From the NCBI GenBank assembly GCA_036583965.1, contig JAZBQD010000030.1, positions 112,745,889 to 112,809,888 on the forward strand: a stretch of DNA of 64,000 nucleotides, written 5' to 3'. The stretch is from Prunella strophiata (lineage: Eukaryota > Chordata > Aves > Passeriformes > Prunellidae). Each line of letters starts with the position of its first letter. Position 1 is the stretch's first letter. The notes beneath the pieces were generated by a model. The model did not search any database. It saw only the letters and a program-made list of their open reading frames with translations, and was not told where the DNA came from. The position numbers and the translations under genes are program-made. This document shows positions 23,487-34,786 of the stretch, piece after piece.

Positions 23487-23802
23487 GAATGCAGCAGTGG
23501 GCAAAGGCTGCTGTGCTGTGCCAGGGTCAGATTCTATCCAGGCAGGAATGCTTGGCTCCTGCCCTGGGCAGAGCATCTCCCAGTGGGATGATGGAATTTG
23601 ATCAGCCATGCAGGGACACTCAGTGGCCATGGACAGAAGATAATTAATAATTAATGGCCCATGGACAGCAGAGATCTCCTGGAGGGAGGATTGGCTGTGG
23701 GAGAGAGAAAGAAAAAACTGCCCAAAGAACAGCAGAGAGCTGCCCCAGCTCTGACAGATGGGGGACAGAACACACACACCATTTTCAACCTCAGACATGC
23801 TC

Positions 23803-24455
23803 TCATGCTCTTTCCAATCTCATCACAGCAATTTGATTCAGTGCTTTTAGAAACCACGAGGGTTCTGTGCTATCCTACCTGCAAAAGTCTGAGATTCCTA
23901 CTGACTGTCCCTGGACCATGAATCCACAGGAGGAATAACACTCCTTTTCCTCATACTCAGTCCTGAGAATAATGAAAACATCTGCAAGAAATATTTAAGA
24001 GTAACCACAAGGCTGCAAACAGAATGAAAATCAAAACAAATCTGTATTTTGAGAGTAATGTTGATATTAAATATGTCTTATTTGTGGAGTCACTGGCATC
24101 TTTAGACTCAACCAACAAAACCTCATTCAATATTCAGTTCAGTCCTGGGAAAACTGAAAGAAAATCATTGTTTACATCTTAGTATTTTGTAAATCCTTAC
24201 CTTGATACACTGCAAATATTTGAGCTCAATTAACTCTATTTTCTTTGCATGGTAATTCCGCTTGTTTGTCTCCAACCACTTCCTCCAATTTTAAATAGAT
24301 TGATAAATGAAGAGAGTGGTGTCTGACAACCATTAAGCACTAATTGCTCATTTGCAGCACGGATCAACAACATTCAAATTCAGTCAGATCAGAGGGTGAA
24401 AGAGCTGCCAGGAAAAATGCAACAAGAAAACCAAAACCAACAAAAAAACCCCACC
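23803..24455. other. Unique sequence, no gene seen
   Basis: About 650 bases between the LTR and a CR1. No gene or recognised repeat. Confidence 0.5.
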
Positions 24456-24808
24456 AACCTCCCTGGGCAGCCCCTGCCAAGGCCTGAGCAGATTTCCATG
24501 GGCAAATTCCTGCTGCTGGCCAAGCTGAGCCTGCCCTGGTGCAATTTGAGGCCATTTCCTCTCATTCTGTCACTTGGGACACAGCAGCAGAGCCAGACCC
24601 CTCTGGCTGTGCCCTCCTGGCAGGGACTTGTGCAGAGCCACAAGGGCCCCCTGAGCCTCCTTTGCTCCAGGCTCAGCCCCTTCCCAGCTCCCTCAGGGAT
24701 TCTCCATTCCCTGCCCAGCTCCTCAGGGATTCTCCATTCCCTTCCCAGCTCCTCAGGGATTCTCCAGCCCCTTCCCAGCTCCCTCAGCCATTCCTGGGGC
24801 TCCACTCA
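24456..24808 (-). mobile_element. CR1 LINE fragment with three minisatellite units
   Basis: On the plus strand this is reverse-complement CR1: cctccctgggcagcccctgc, gcctgagcagatttccatgg, cctgctgctggccaagctga and gacttgtgcagagccacaag. It then holds about three units of the 31-bp repeat (24685-24780) and ends near 24808. The tail is missing at the 24456 end. It may have belonged to the same insertion as the CR1 piece at 25006, now separated by about 200 bases. Confidence 0.85.
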
Positions 24809-25005
24809 GCCAAAAATCCTATTGAAGGAACCCCAAAATTTTAGAGATACGGGCAGAAAAACAGACTGCATGTTCAGCTAGTGCATATTCAGTGTGAGCT
24901 AAATTGTCCCAGGCACTGGAAAGGCTGTGCTCCCTGTGTGAGCCTGTGCCACCCTGCAGAGGGTGAAACAGGCACTCTGGCTCCTGGCTCCCCTCATCCA
25001 GCCCC

Positions 25006-25381
25006 TTCCAGCTCCTTCAGGAATTCTCCATTCCCTTCCCAGCTCCCTCAGGGATTCTCCATTCCCTTCCCAGCTCCCTCAGGGATTCTCCATTCCCTTC
25101 CCAGCTCCTCAGGAATTCTCCATTCCCTTCCCAGCTCCCTCAGGAATTCTCCATTCCCTTCCCAGCTCCCTCAGGGATTCTCCATTCCCTTCCCAGCTCC
25201 CTCAGGGATTCTCCATTCCCTTCCCAGCTCTGTTCCCTGCCCTGGACACGCTCCAGCCCCTCCAGGGCTCTCCTGCAGGACCAGAACTGGACACAGCCCT
25301 GGAGGGGCCTCTCAGAGGCAGCCCAGAGGGACAATCCCTGCCCTGCTCCTGCTGCACACACAATTCCTCACCCAGCCCAGA
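25006..25381 (-). mobile_element. CR1 LINE fragment with about seven minisatellite units
   Basis: It opens directly in the 31-bp array (25012-25227, about seven units of 'attctccattcccttccc') and continues into upstream CR1 sequence (cctggacacgctccagcccc, aggaccagaactggacacag) until 25381. The non-array part is nearly the same as 16415-16560, so the two are copies of one CR1 subfamily. Confidence 0.85.
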
Positions 25382-25384
25382 TGC

Positions 25385-25909
25385 AAAGAGATGGGAGAAT
25401 GAAGATGGAACTTCTTGGCTGTGCTTTGCATTTGTGCTGGAATCAGTGTTGATAATTCAGGAATGTTTTGCACAGAGCTGAGGCCTTTTCTGCCTTCTCC
25501 ACCTGTGAGGAGACAAGGGGTGCACATGGATTTGGGAGGGGACACAGCCAGGACAGCTGACCCCAAATGACCCAAGGATGTTTCCACACCATATGGCATC
25601 ATGCTCAGAGTCTGGAGATGGGAGAAGAAGAAGGAAGATGGGGTGTTTGGGGTTATGGCCTTTGTCTTCCCAAGTCACCCTTAATGTGATGGAATCCCAG
25701 CTTTTTGGGGGATGGCTGAACACCTGCTTGCCCTGGGGAATAGATTCTGGGATTTGCTTTGCTTGTGAGTGTAGCTTTTCTTTACCTATTAAACTGAATT
25801 CACCTCAACCCACAAATTCTCTCCCTTTTCCTCTCTAATTCTCTCCCCACTCCCACTGGTGGGGACTGAGCGAGGGCTGGGTGGGGTCAGTTCACCCCCA
25901 CTCAAAACA
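25385..25909 (+). mobile_element. Old ERVL-like LTR, diverged
   Basis: The middle and 3' part carry hallmarks of an abundant bird LTR type: 'gggaggggacacagccagga', 'cagctgaccccaaatgaccc', 'ccatatggcatcatgctcag', 'ttacctattaaactgaattc', 'tctctaattctctccccact' and 'actgagcgagggctgggtgg'. The probable 3' end is ACTCAAAACA at 25909. The 5' end is unclear and may have been lost. Family recognition is from memory of bird LTRs. Confidence 0.6.
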
Positions 25910-28080
25910 AGATCTTGCAAGGCCATGTCACAGTAATTTTGCAGGAAAAAAAACCCCAAAATATTACAGTTCATAATAATGACAGAGCCAACAGAACACA
26001 GAGCTTTGCTCATGTGCTGCTTTAATAGACATTGAAATCATAAAGAAATATGTGAATCAAAGGAAAGTATCTATTTTCCTACTAAACCCTTTTAATGGCA
26101 GAGAATCTGTCACTCTGCAAAACTGAAATGATTAGGCTTTCAATAGGCTAATAGAGAGTTTTTTATACACACAGACTATCTTTTTCAAAATGGCAAATCT
26201 AAAATTAGGCTTTTAAGCTTGCTTTCAAAAATAGTGGTGTGATTTAAGACTCTCGTGAGGTTCAAAATACATTCCCTAATTAAGAAGAGTAATTTGCTTC
26301 GCTCTCATGACTTGCTGAAGTTATTAGAAAAGTGTTCCTAGACAGATATGACATGGGAAGTGTTTGTCAATTGCCTTTTTTTAAGGATATTTGATTCTTC
26401 ACTGTCTTTTCTTAGCAAGCATGAAACTGAGCAGTAAAGCAATTTATAACAAAGCTGAAATTTTATTAATTAATACAAAACTAATAGAACAGGTACAAGA
26501 AAATATTCCAAATTTACAATTTCAAAGTATGATTAAAAACATAGTGTTATGTATGTGTATGAAAACTGATTTTTAAAAATTATGTGTACAGGCATGGAGG
26601 CTCTGCCAAAATTTGGTTCTACCATGTCACAGAACCACAGAATGAGTGGAAGAACATTTTGTTAAAATGTTTTTCATTGTTCCGGGTGTATTTCCTTTGT
26701 ACTGAGCCAAGATTAGGTCAACACTGTAATATTTATAGAAATAAATATAAATTTATTTAAATAAATAAAGAAAGAATAGAATGGAATGGAATGGAATGGA
26801 ATGGAATGGAATGGAATGGAATAGAATAGAATAGAATAGAATAGAATAGAATAGAATAGAATAGAATAGAATAGAATAGAATAGAATAGAATAGAATAGA
26901 ATAGAATAGAATAATAAATAAAATTGTACTCATTATCAAACCAAGCTTCAACATAACACTTTTTTTTGCTTGCAGCTTATCATAATAACTATTTCCAGAC
27001 ATCTTCAGAGGGTGAAATGAGTTCAGTGCTGATCACATCTCTGTTGTAGAGGTGTTGTAGAGCAGGAATGCACTCCCTGTGATCCAGGAAATCTGGTTCT
27101 CCTCAATGGGATGCTGACCTGGCAGGTATGGAGCCCGTGTGGATCCAAGTCTCACCTGCCTCTGAGGAGCTGCTCCATGCTGGGACCACCCAGCTGGGAT
27201 CCAGCTTCTTCATGACACATCCAATCTGTGCTGATGAAAAGAATCAGGTCTAATTTAAGATGCTTACACAACCAGGGGGAACAGAAAATAGGCTGGAGAG
27301 AACACACAGAATGTCTCTGATGGCCTCTAAGTGGGTTTTTTATGGGAAAGCTTTGCCCTGATGGAAACAGGAAGAAGGTTTGTGGGATTTGCATTCACCA
27401 AGACCTCATCTGAAGAGAAACATTTGCATTCTGGTAGAAAACATAAACAGTGAGTGATTTCTGGGACTGGTGGACTCAGTTCTTCCCTGTTGTCACATTG
27501 AATTAGCCTCAAAGGATCTGCCTTTGGCTTACACACCTCAAAGGTACCCACAGGCTTCTCAGTGTATTTGTACAGGGAAAAAGGCCTTTTTTTCCCCCCA
27601 CACATGTCATCCTTTTTCTTTAATCTACACATCTAACATTTCCCTGCTTCCCAGTGGAATATACTGCAGAAACTTCCTTCTAATCCCACTTTAAAAGACT
27701 GACCAGCTGGGGAAGTCCTCAAGTTGGAAAATTGCATATTAAAAGCAAAGTGTTACTGCAGAACAGCTTCTCAGTAATTTATCCTTGACAGGACTTTTTT
27801 TCACAGGGGAAATTCCCAAATGTTACCATGACAGTCTCAAGCAAGAGTTTTCTGCCTTGGTCTGTGGCTAAGCCTGTCTGGCTTCTCTAAAAGGGTGTTG
27901 TCTAACTCAACTTGTCCAAAAAAAATCAGCATTTTCTGCACAGAAAACCAGGCACTGCCAGAAGTCAACTCATTCTCCATGTGAGTACAAGAAATTTATA
28001 TCCACTCTGCATCACTTCCATGGACAGAACAACCGGGACACATTCTGGTTTAAATTTAAAATATTTAAATAAAATGTTGT
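25910..28080. other. Unique AT-rich sequence with a pentanucleotide array
   Basis: Apart from the array at 26774-26914 I recognise nothing here. The part 26030-26580 is AT-rich and free of transposons; a conserved non-coding element is possible but unsupported. Confidence 0.45.
26774..26914. repeat. Compound pentanucleotide array: GGAAT then AGAAT units
   Basis: About eight units of ATGGA (26781-26820) switch abruptly to about eighteen units of ATAGA (26821-26910). The block is homogeneous on each side of the switch, which suggests that one point change spread through slippage. The minus-strand frame made of ILFYS repeats is an artefact. Confidence 0.97.
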
Positions 28081-28266
28081 CATGGAATCATAGAATGGTT
28101 TGGGTTGGAAGGAAACTTAAAAATCATCTTCTTCCAACCCCCTGCCATGGGCAGGGACACCTTCCACTATCTCAGGCTGCTCCAAGCCCCATCCAGCCTG
28201 GCTTTGGACACTTCCAGAGATCCAGGGGCAGCCACAGCTGCTCTGGGCACTCTGTGCCATTACCTC
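28081..28266 (-). mobile_element. CR1 LINE 3' end
   Basis: The plus strand reads 'catggaatcatagaatggtt', 'tgggttggaaggaaacttaa', 'ccctgccatgggcagggaca' and 'ccaggggcagccacagctgc'. It is the reverse complement of a CR1 tail and 3' untranslated region, truncated after about 185 bases. Confidence 0.92.
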
Positions 28267-31200
28267 AGTTGCTATGGGGATGAAATCACCACTTTTGCTG
28301 TCATTATTTATTCCAATAATGCCTAGAAAATTCATTTCCAAGAAGTAACCTTTTCAAGAAATCCTGGAACCCCCAAATCTAAACACTGACAAAGAGAAAA
28401 TAAAAGAATTGGATGCAGCCACCCATCCTCATAAGCAATATCTCCATCATGACTTTCACTGAGGTCTCTTGGGAAGTTAGAAGGGCTGTAAATGGCAGTG
28501 GCTGTGCTAAAATTTGTCCCCCATTTCCCAAAGTCACCATCAGAGCCCCACCTGAGCGATCCAGCAGCAGAGGGGACTCTGTTTCTGAACCTCCCAGCCA
28601 CCTCTGGGGCCACCCAGCCCTTGTACAGCCCAGTCTGAGGTCAAACCACGGCAGATTGTTTAAGAAATGACTGAACAAACAACACATGTCCTGAGAAATT
28701 CTTCACCCATGGCAGGATTTAATAGAGTTGACAAGGTAAAATAATTGATCACCATTAAGAGAGGGCAATAATGTAATACAGTGATAAGCATATCTTTCAC
28801 ATGAGCATTTTTAATTTAGTGGCTTAATTTAATATTTGAGGAAACTAATTTAATATTCTTTGCTTTGTTTTGTGGATCCATCATCGTGTTTCCATCGTTC
28901 TGTTTGATTTTCCATTTTCCATTCACTTCTGTCAGAGTAGCACTGCTCTACTGACTTGAGAAATCTAATCTGCTTGATTTTTTTCATTGTTTATTTATAA
29001 TTTCAATTTAAAATTTGTTTTGTTGTTTAATAATTAATCTGGTAAGTGATTTAAGGCATTGCAGACAGATCTCTAACAGGAGACCACAACCTCCCTCTCT
29101 TCTCAGAGAGCACCCTTCAACCCTCTCAAAAACATTAGGAAAATTAATAAACTGAGGTTAATTTGTTTATTCTGAAATGAGCCTTCTGAATATCCATGAA
29201 TTCCTGACACACTTCTTATAAGGATTATGGAAGGATTATGGAAGTGCTTCACTGTGGATCTCAGAGTCACAAGTCTTCAGCACCATCCTGTAAAACCATT
29301 CCCTTACTCTGGGCTTTGCCTAACATGATTCACTCACAAAATCATCCCTTGCAAGCACAACAGAATCCCTGTGTCAGCTGATGTCAAATAAATACAATGA
29401 AAATTAATGCACTGGACATCTAAAGATTGAGGTTCTTTGATAAACATGCTGTTACAAAGCAAGGAGGAAATGGAGAACAGAAAAGTTTTGATTTGCCACT
29501 AATAAAATCAACTTGGCCATTGTGGGAAAACCTAATTAACCGAGTTTGTTCATATTTACCTCCTTTATGGGATTCTGCAGCAAGCTATAAATTGTTTAAT
29601 GAGTGAAAGCATCAGTCTTGCTGAGGCTCAGCATTAGAAGAGAGCAGGAAAAGGAGCACTTTCCACAAGAGTTTGACAGGGGCAGGCAGTTAAAGCTGCA
29701 AGTCTTTACTGTAATTTTCATTTCACCCAACTTGCCCAACAGTGTGGGCTTTTGCTTTCAAGTCAAGGCAAAATCATTGAATTAAAACCAGTTAATCTCT
29801 TGGAAAGGTTGTGCAGGACATTTTGAGAGGTGGTGCTACAATGTCAGAAGACTGAATGACAACACTGAGCTGTCTAAAGACCAAGAAACAATGATTTCAG
29901 TGAGGTGACTTAGTGGTAGCTAAGATAATTTAGCCTGCATGAAAACCTTCAGATGTCACAAAGTTCTACATCACAACAGTAACATTTGAAGTGCTTTCAC
30001 TATTTTGTGTCAAAGGAAATCCCCTGGAAAATGTCAGTATTTTTACTCTACTGCCAGTGGTTTGCATTGCAATTCCATGAGTTTTTCCATCAGGGATCCC
30101 TTGGCATCTCCCCTCACTCCCTCCTCAGAACTGCTTCCAGTCCAAGCACAGATGTTGAGTGCTGGTATCATCCACCAGGCTCTGTATCCACTTTCAGTTC
30201 TTCCCACAGGTTTCAAATTTGGTTTCATCAGTGGACAGTAGGTTCTAGGTGCTGGATTCAGCTGAGAGTGTGTTCCTCCTCTCTCCAAAGGAAGACAGAC
30301 AGAGTAACCCCCAGGTGCCTGAAATTCCAGTCCCAGGAAAGATCCTGCTCTGCTGGAATGTGCTCATGGATATGCAATTGCAAAAGGATTCCTCTTGCTA
30401 AAATCTGTGTTTAAGTCCCGAGCACATGGGGTGAAGATTAGCTTGAAGAACAGATGATTGGAGGTTTCACTGGAGTGAAAAATACATGTTTTTTTCCTTG
30501 ATTCTCTTACAGAATACAAATTATTTCAGTGAAGCTCTTGTCTCTCCTTCAAAAATCTCCACCTAAAGCATCTGGCTTTCTGGAAAAGTTTCATCCAAGT
30601 GGAATTCAAGTTCAGTACAAAGATTGGAATTAAATACAGGCTCTTATGTGGGAAATATTAAACAACCTGAATAACAGGGAATGGTTTCTCCTCTGCTGAT
30701 AACACCAATTTACTTCCTTGCAGTTGCAGGGGGAACTACACTAAACCCAGCAGCTTGCCAGGAAGATCAGGCTTTTATCAACACCAAATTCTTTATTTTT
30801 TTCCAAATTAGGAAACAGCTGAGAAACAATTGGGAATGTTCTGTTTGCTCATGAAAAAGAAAACTCCATGTCCATAAATCTCCTGGCCATATTTGTGAAC
30901 CAGTATTGTTCTAGGTATTTGGATCCAAAAGTTAACTGCAGTGTCACATTTCCTACTGCACCTGCATAGGGCAATCAAGTGTTGATTTATAATGACCTAA
31001 AAGAAGAGATTTGGGCGTTATCACTCAATGTATGTTAAAATTAATATTTTTTATTTCCCATATTTAGGCACTTTCTGTTGAAGTGTAGAAAAATTCATTT
31101 GTAGCACAAATGTTCTCAGAAGTAACAGCACATTTTACAAACTTTGTGTTTTGCAACACAAATTAGCTAATGAAGAACTTAATTAGTAATTCTTTAAACT

Positions 31201-32000
31201 CAAGCACTTAATAGGGGAAAAAGGAATAAAAATGACTGCTATCTACACCTTCTGTGAAAAAAAAAACCTCAACACTGTATAAATAAATGCAAAAAAACCC
31301 AATCACTGTAGAAAAGCAAGAAAGGTAAAAACACCAATGCTATTAAGTGCAAGTAAAACATAATTCTGCAGAAATATGATGTTTATTCACAGCCCAAGAG
31401 AGGTATTTGTACAGATTCTCAACACTTGGCAGCCAACATGACCTCAGCTGTGACCTGTTTTTCCAAGGCATCATTAGAGACATAAATACCTTTCAATAAT
31501 CCCAGTCCCTCTCTTTGGGAATACAATTCACTAAATGAAAACCAGTGCCTAACAAGTCCTTTCATTCAGAGTTTGGAAGTACATTTGGGGGGTAAAGTAA
31601 ATCACTCAGCACATAAAGAAATCTATTTACATTTCAGAGGAATTAAAGGAAGTACAAAATAAGTGTTCTGACCCTGGTCTGCAACCATGCAAACAAATGT
31701 AGTGTTAAAACAGACTTTTGAATCTAAGGAACTATAAATGAAAGTTTTTATGGTGGTTTGGCTGCCATCAAGGGGAATTCTAAACAACTCCCTCCTTTCC
31801 CTCTCCACCACAACAATGCCCATTCAGCCTCTCTTGGCACCCCAAGCAGAACACCATCAACAATTTTGGAGACTCCATCCCTGCTCTCCCAGCAGTGAAA
31901 ATCAAGGACAGGGGATCTCTCCAGCCATGAGCAGTGGTCTCAGCCACCAGCAGCTCAGTTCCTATCCCAGTCTCCATTAATGCCACTCTTCTCTTTTTAC
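28267..32000. other. Unique AT-rich sequence, no gene seen
   Basis: About 3.7 kb without a recognised transposon, RNA or coding region. The longest open frame (142 codons at 29986) shows no domain or exon-like boundary I can support. Confidence 0.45.
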
Positions 32001-32125
32001 AGAATCTTTAAGGTTGGAAAAGACCTCCAAGATCACTCAGTCTTTGACTTTTCACCAACCTTTCAACTGAGTGCCACATCCAGTCATTCCTTGGACACCT
32101 CCAGGGATAGGGACGCCAAACCTCC
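32001..32125 (-). mobile_element. CR1 LINE 3' end, outer part of a split element
   Basis: The plus strand carries the reverse complement of a CR1 3' end: agaatctttaaggttggaaa, agacctccaagatcactcag, gagtgccacatccagtcatt and cacctccagggatagggacg. It is interrupted at 'cctcc' by an LTR and resumes at about 32729. Confidence 0.82.
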
Positions 32126-32728
32126 TGAGACATTGGTTTCAAAGAATTGAAGATTCTAAGACAATGGTTGCTGAGTTAGCTAAAGTAGAAAGATAAGCTT
32201 TTGTTTAGAGGTAGCAGAAGCCAGGCTTAGATAAGCTACCCTGGACACCATTTCTCACTGACTTGTCAATATCATGAAGAACAGACTTCCTCACCCATTG
32301 AACATAAGGAAGCAGGGGGATTTAGTTTTGTCACGCAGGGGGGTTTAGTTGTCACGTAAGTGAAAAGGTAGAAAGGTCAGAGTGAGGAAGACTCTTTTTA
32401 CTTGCTCATTTTTGAAGACCCCTCCCCAAAAGGGACCCCCGACCCATTTCAAGGAACAAACTACGCATGCTCAATAGCCTTTCTTCCAATTTGCATGGGA
32501 AGTGGGGCAGAGGAAGTGACAGGGGTATGAATATGCATTTGTATTTTGTATGTTCAACACTTTTGTAAATAAAAGGCTTTGTAATGATCAGTAAAACTCA
32601 TAGTGGAGGTTGGGACAATCCCACGCACTACCCAGCGCTGCAATAAACATACACTTTCTAACTTTAAATTTTTGGAGAGTCTTTGTTGAATATAGATATT
32701 AGATCTATATTCCTATTTTAGTAATTCA
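32126..32728 (+). mobile_element. Solo ERV LTR inserted in a CR1
   Basis: It starts TGAGACATTGG and ends TAGTAATTCA. It carries plus-strand promoter and polyadenylation-like signals: 'gtaaataaaaggctttgtaa' at about 32566 and 'gcgctgcaataaacatacac' at about 32636. The flanks, CCTCC on the left and CATCC near the right end, suggest a decayed 5-bp duplication, but the right boundary is uncertain by two or three bases. It splits one CR1 into 32001-32125 and 32729-32775 and is thus younger than it. Confidence 0.7.
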
Positions 32729-32775
32729 TCCCTGCCAAGGGCTGACCACCCTTCCATGAAGAAAAAGCATTTAGA
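32729..32775 (-). mobile_element. CR1 LINE, continuation beyond the LTR
   Basis: 'ctgccaagggctgaccaccc', then 'ttccatgaagaaaaa', continues the CR1 3' untranslated region exactly where it broke off at 32125. The element ends or becomes unrecognisable soon after. Confidence 0.7.
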
Positions 32776-33424
32776 TGTTACAAATTCCATACAATGTCAC
32801 CATGTTCCTACAGGCACACTTGCTCCTTCTGCAGGTCAGTCAAATCCCCAGATGTGAGGGTCACACGTGGGGCTGCAGGCTGGAGATGTCCAGTCACATA
32901 ACAGGAGAGCCTATCTGCTCCAAGACCATGGGATTCAGCTGCCAGGGGAGAATTTAGGGATGTCTGGAGCAGGAACAGCTGCTCCTGCCGGGTGCACCAG
33001 GCACAGTTGGAAGCAGGAGGCAGAGCTGTCGGACGGGAGTGTGTGCAGGGGACACCTCAGGGAATGTGTCAGACGTGGCATGGCAGCTATCCAAGGAGGA
33101 GACAGGTGTTAAAGGATCTCACCCTCACCACGAGAGACTCCACAGGCCTGCCTGACATCTGCAGATGCAGAGGAATAGCAGAAGGTGCTACAAATCCATC
33201 TGGGAGCCTGAGTGCACTGGGGAGTTTTAGATCAGACGAGGAGTGCCACAGGAAGGTCCAATTCCAGGAATTCCAGCAGTCTGGGGATCTACAGCTTGAA
33301 CCACTTCAACAAAACAGGGGTGGGGTGAGAGCCCTGCCCAGCTGTCTGTCCATGCACCTCCCACCCCCAGACACCTCATGGGCAGGTACAGAAAGCTCCT
33401 GCTGCAGCCACAGGCAGCCAGTGC
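32776..33424. other. GC-richer sequence, nothing recognised
   Basis: About 650 bases between the split CR1 and a minisatellite. It is GC-richer than the neighbouring unique DNA and could be an unrecognised old repeat. The 156-codon frame here runs into the minisatellite and is not supported as a gene. Confidence 0.4.
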
Positions 33425-34165
33425 CACTGACTTCAGTGTCACTGATCCCCCAGTGTCACTGATTCCCCAGTGTCACTGATTCCCCAGTTTCACTGACTTC
33501 CAGTGTCACTGACTTCAGTGTGACTGATCTCCAGTGTCACTGATCCTCAGTGTCTCTGATCCTCAGTGTCACTGATCCCCAGTGTCACTGACTTCCAGTG
33601 TGACTGATCCCCAGTGTCACTGATCTCCAGTGTGACTGATCCCCAGTGTCACTGATTCCCCAGTTTCACTGACTTCCAGTGTCACTGACTTCAGTGTGAC
33701 TGATCTCCAGTGTCACTGATTCCCAGTGTCACTGATCCCCAGTGTGACTGATCCCCAGTGTCACTGATCTCCAGTGTCACTGATCCCCAGTGTCACTGAT
33801 CCCCAGTGTCACTAATTCCCAGTGTCACTGATCCCCAGTACCACTTATCCCCAGTGCCATTTATCCCCAGTGCCACTGATCCCCAGTGTGACTGATCCTC
33901 AGTGTCACTGACTTCAGTGCCACTGATCCCCAGTGTCACTGATCTCCACTGTCACTGATGTCCAGTGTCACTGATCCTCAGTGTCACTGATCCCCAGTGT
34001 CACTGATCCCCAGTGTCACTGACTTCCAGTGTGACTGATCCCCAGTGTCACTGACTTCCAGTGTCACTGATCCCCAGTGTCACTAATTCCCAGTGTCACT
34101 GATCCCCAGTACCACTTATCCCCAGTGCCATTTATCCCCAGTGCCACTGATCTCCAGTGTTCTAC
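33425..34165. repeat. Minisatellite of 16-bp units with higher-order repeats
   Basis: About 45 units of 14-17 bases with the consensus AGTGTCACTGATCCCC. Variants include gacttcc, gatctcc, gattccc and gtgact. Some multi-unit blocks occur twice. The run 'attccccagtttcactgact' appears at about 33478 and 33656, and 'cagtaccacttatccccagt' appears at about 33835 and 34107, so the array grew partly by duplicating blocks of many units. Confidence 0.95.
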
Positions 34166-34296
34166 AGCTTCTGCACAGCCTCGAATTGGGTGGTATGAGT
34201 AGGTGAAGAAAAATTCTGCTTTCTTCTGTCTCACAGGGACCTAAAAAAAGTTCTAAGCAGGTCCAAAGCCAATTCCCAGCGCCAGGGTCCCACCAC

Positions 34297-34786
34297 AGAA
34301 AGGAGCTGGAGCTGCTGCAGAGAGCCCAGAGGAGGCTCCAGGATGAGCAGAGGGATGGAGCAGCTCTGCTGGCAGGAAAGGCTGGCACAGCTGGCATTGC
34401 TCACCTGCACAGGAGAAGCTTTGGGCTGAGCTCAGGGTGGCCTTGCAGGGCCTGGAGGAGCCCCAGGAAACATGGAGAGAGACAATTTCCAGGGCATGCA
34501 GGGACAGCACCCAGGGAATGGCTTCCCAACTGAAAAATTGCAGATTCAGGTGGGATGTTGGGAAAAAATCCTTCCTTGGCAGGGTGGGGAGGCTGTGGAA
34601 TAGAATTGCCAGAGCAGCTGTGGCTGCCCCTGGATCCCTGGCAGTGCCCAAGGCCAGGCTGGACACTGGGGCTGGGAGCAGCCTGGCACAGTGGGAAGGT
34701 GTCCCTGCCATGACAGGGGTGGCACTGGATGATCTTTAAAATCCCATCCAATCTAAGTAATTCTATGATTCTGTATCTCTCTTCAT
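34297..34786 (+). mobile_element. CR1 LINE 3' part
   Basis: From 'aaaggagctggagctgctgc' the copy runs through 'ctttgggctgagctcagggt', 'ggcagtgcccaaggccaggc' and 'gtggcactggatgatcttta', then 'attctatgattctg' at the end. It belongs to the same subfamily as the minus-strand pieces at 1-163 and 44546-45895. The 100 bases before it (34166-34296) are not clearly CR1. Confidence 0.92.

Larger units (their letters stand above)
22551..23797 (-). mobile_element. Solo ERVL-type LTR enlarged by an internal minisatellite
   Basis: On the minus strand the LTR runs from TGTCTGAGG (23797) to CCAAGACA (22551). It has TG...CA ends and an exact 5-bp target duplication TGCTC at 22546-22550 and 23798-23802. A polyadenylation-type AATAAA lies near its 3' end (plus-strand TTTATT at about 22716). 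Its 1,247 bases include about 510 bases of 32-bp units at 22977-23486 and a 21-bp perfect inverted repeat at 22644-22692. The 639-base relative at 18019 has neither. The 358-codon minus-strand frame across the element is a by-product: its first ATG spans the target duplication and the LTR start. Confidence 0.88.

Noticed and set aside
22722..23798. A 358-codon minus-strand frame and several 262-298-codon plus-strand frames
   Set aside because: They run through the 32-bp LTR minisatellite. A stop-free unit whose length is not a multiple of three keeps every frame open. The minus-strand ATG lies on the junction of the target duplication and the LTR start.
29986..30414. A 142-codon plus-strand frame
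   Set aside because: No recognisable motif, no plausible exon borders and no repeat relationship, so it is probably chance.
32992..33462. A 156-codon frame ending in the minisatellite
   Set aside because: It lacks domains and its last part is minisatellite sequence.
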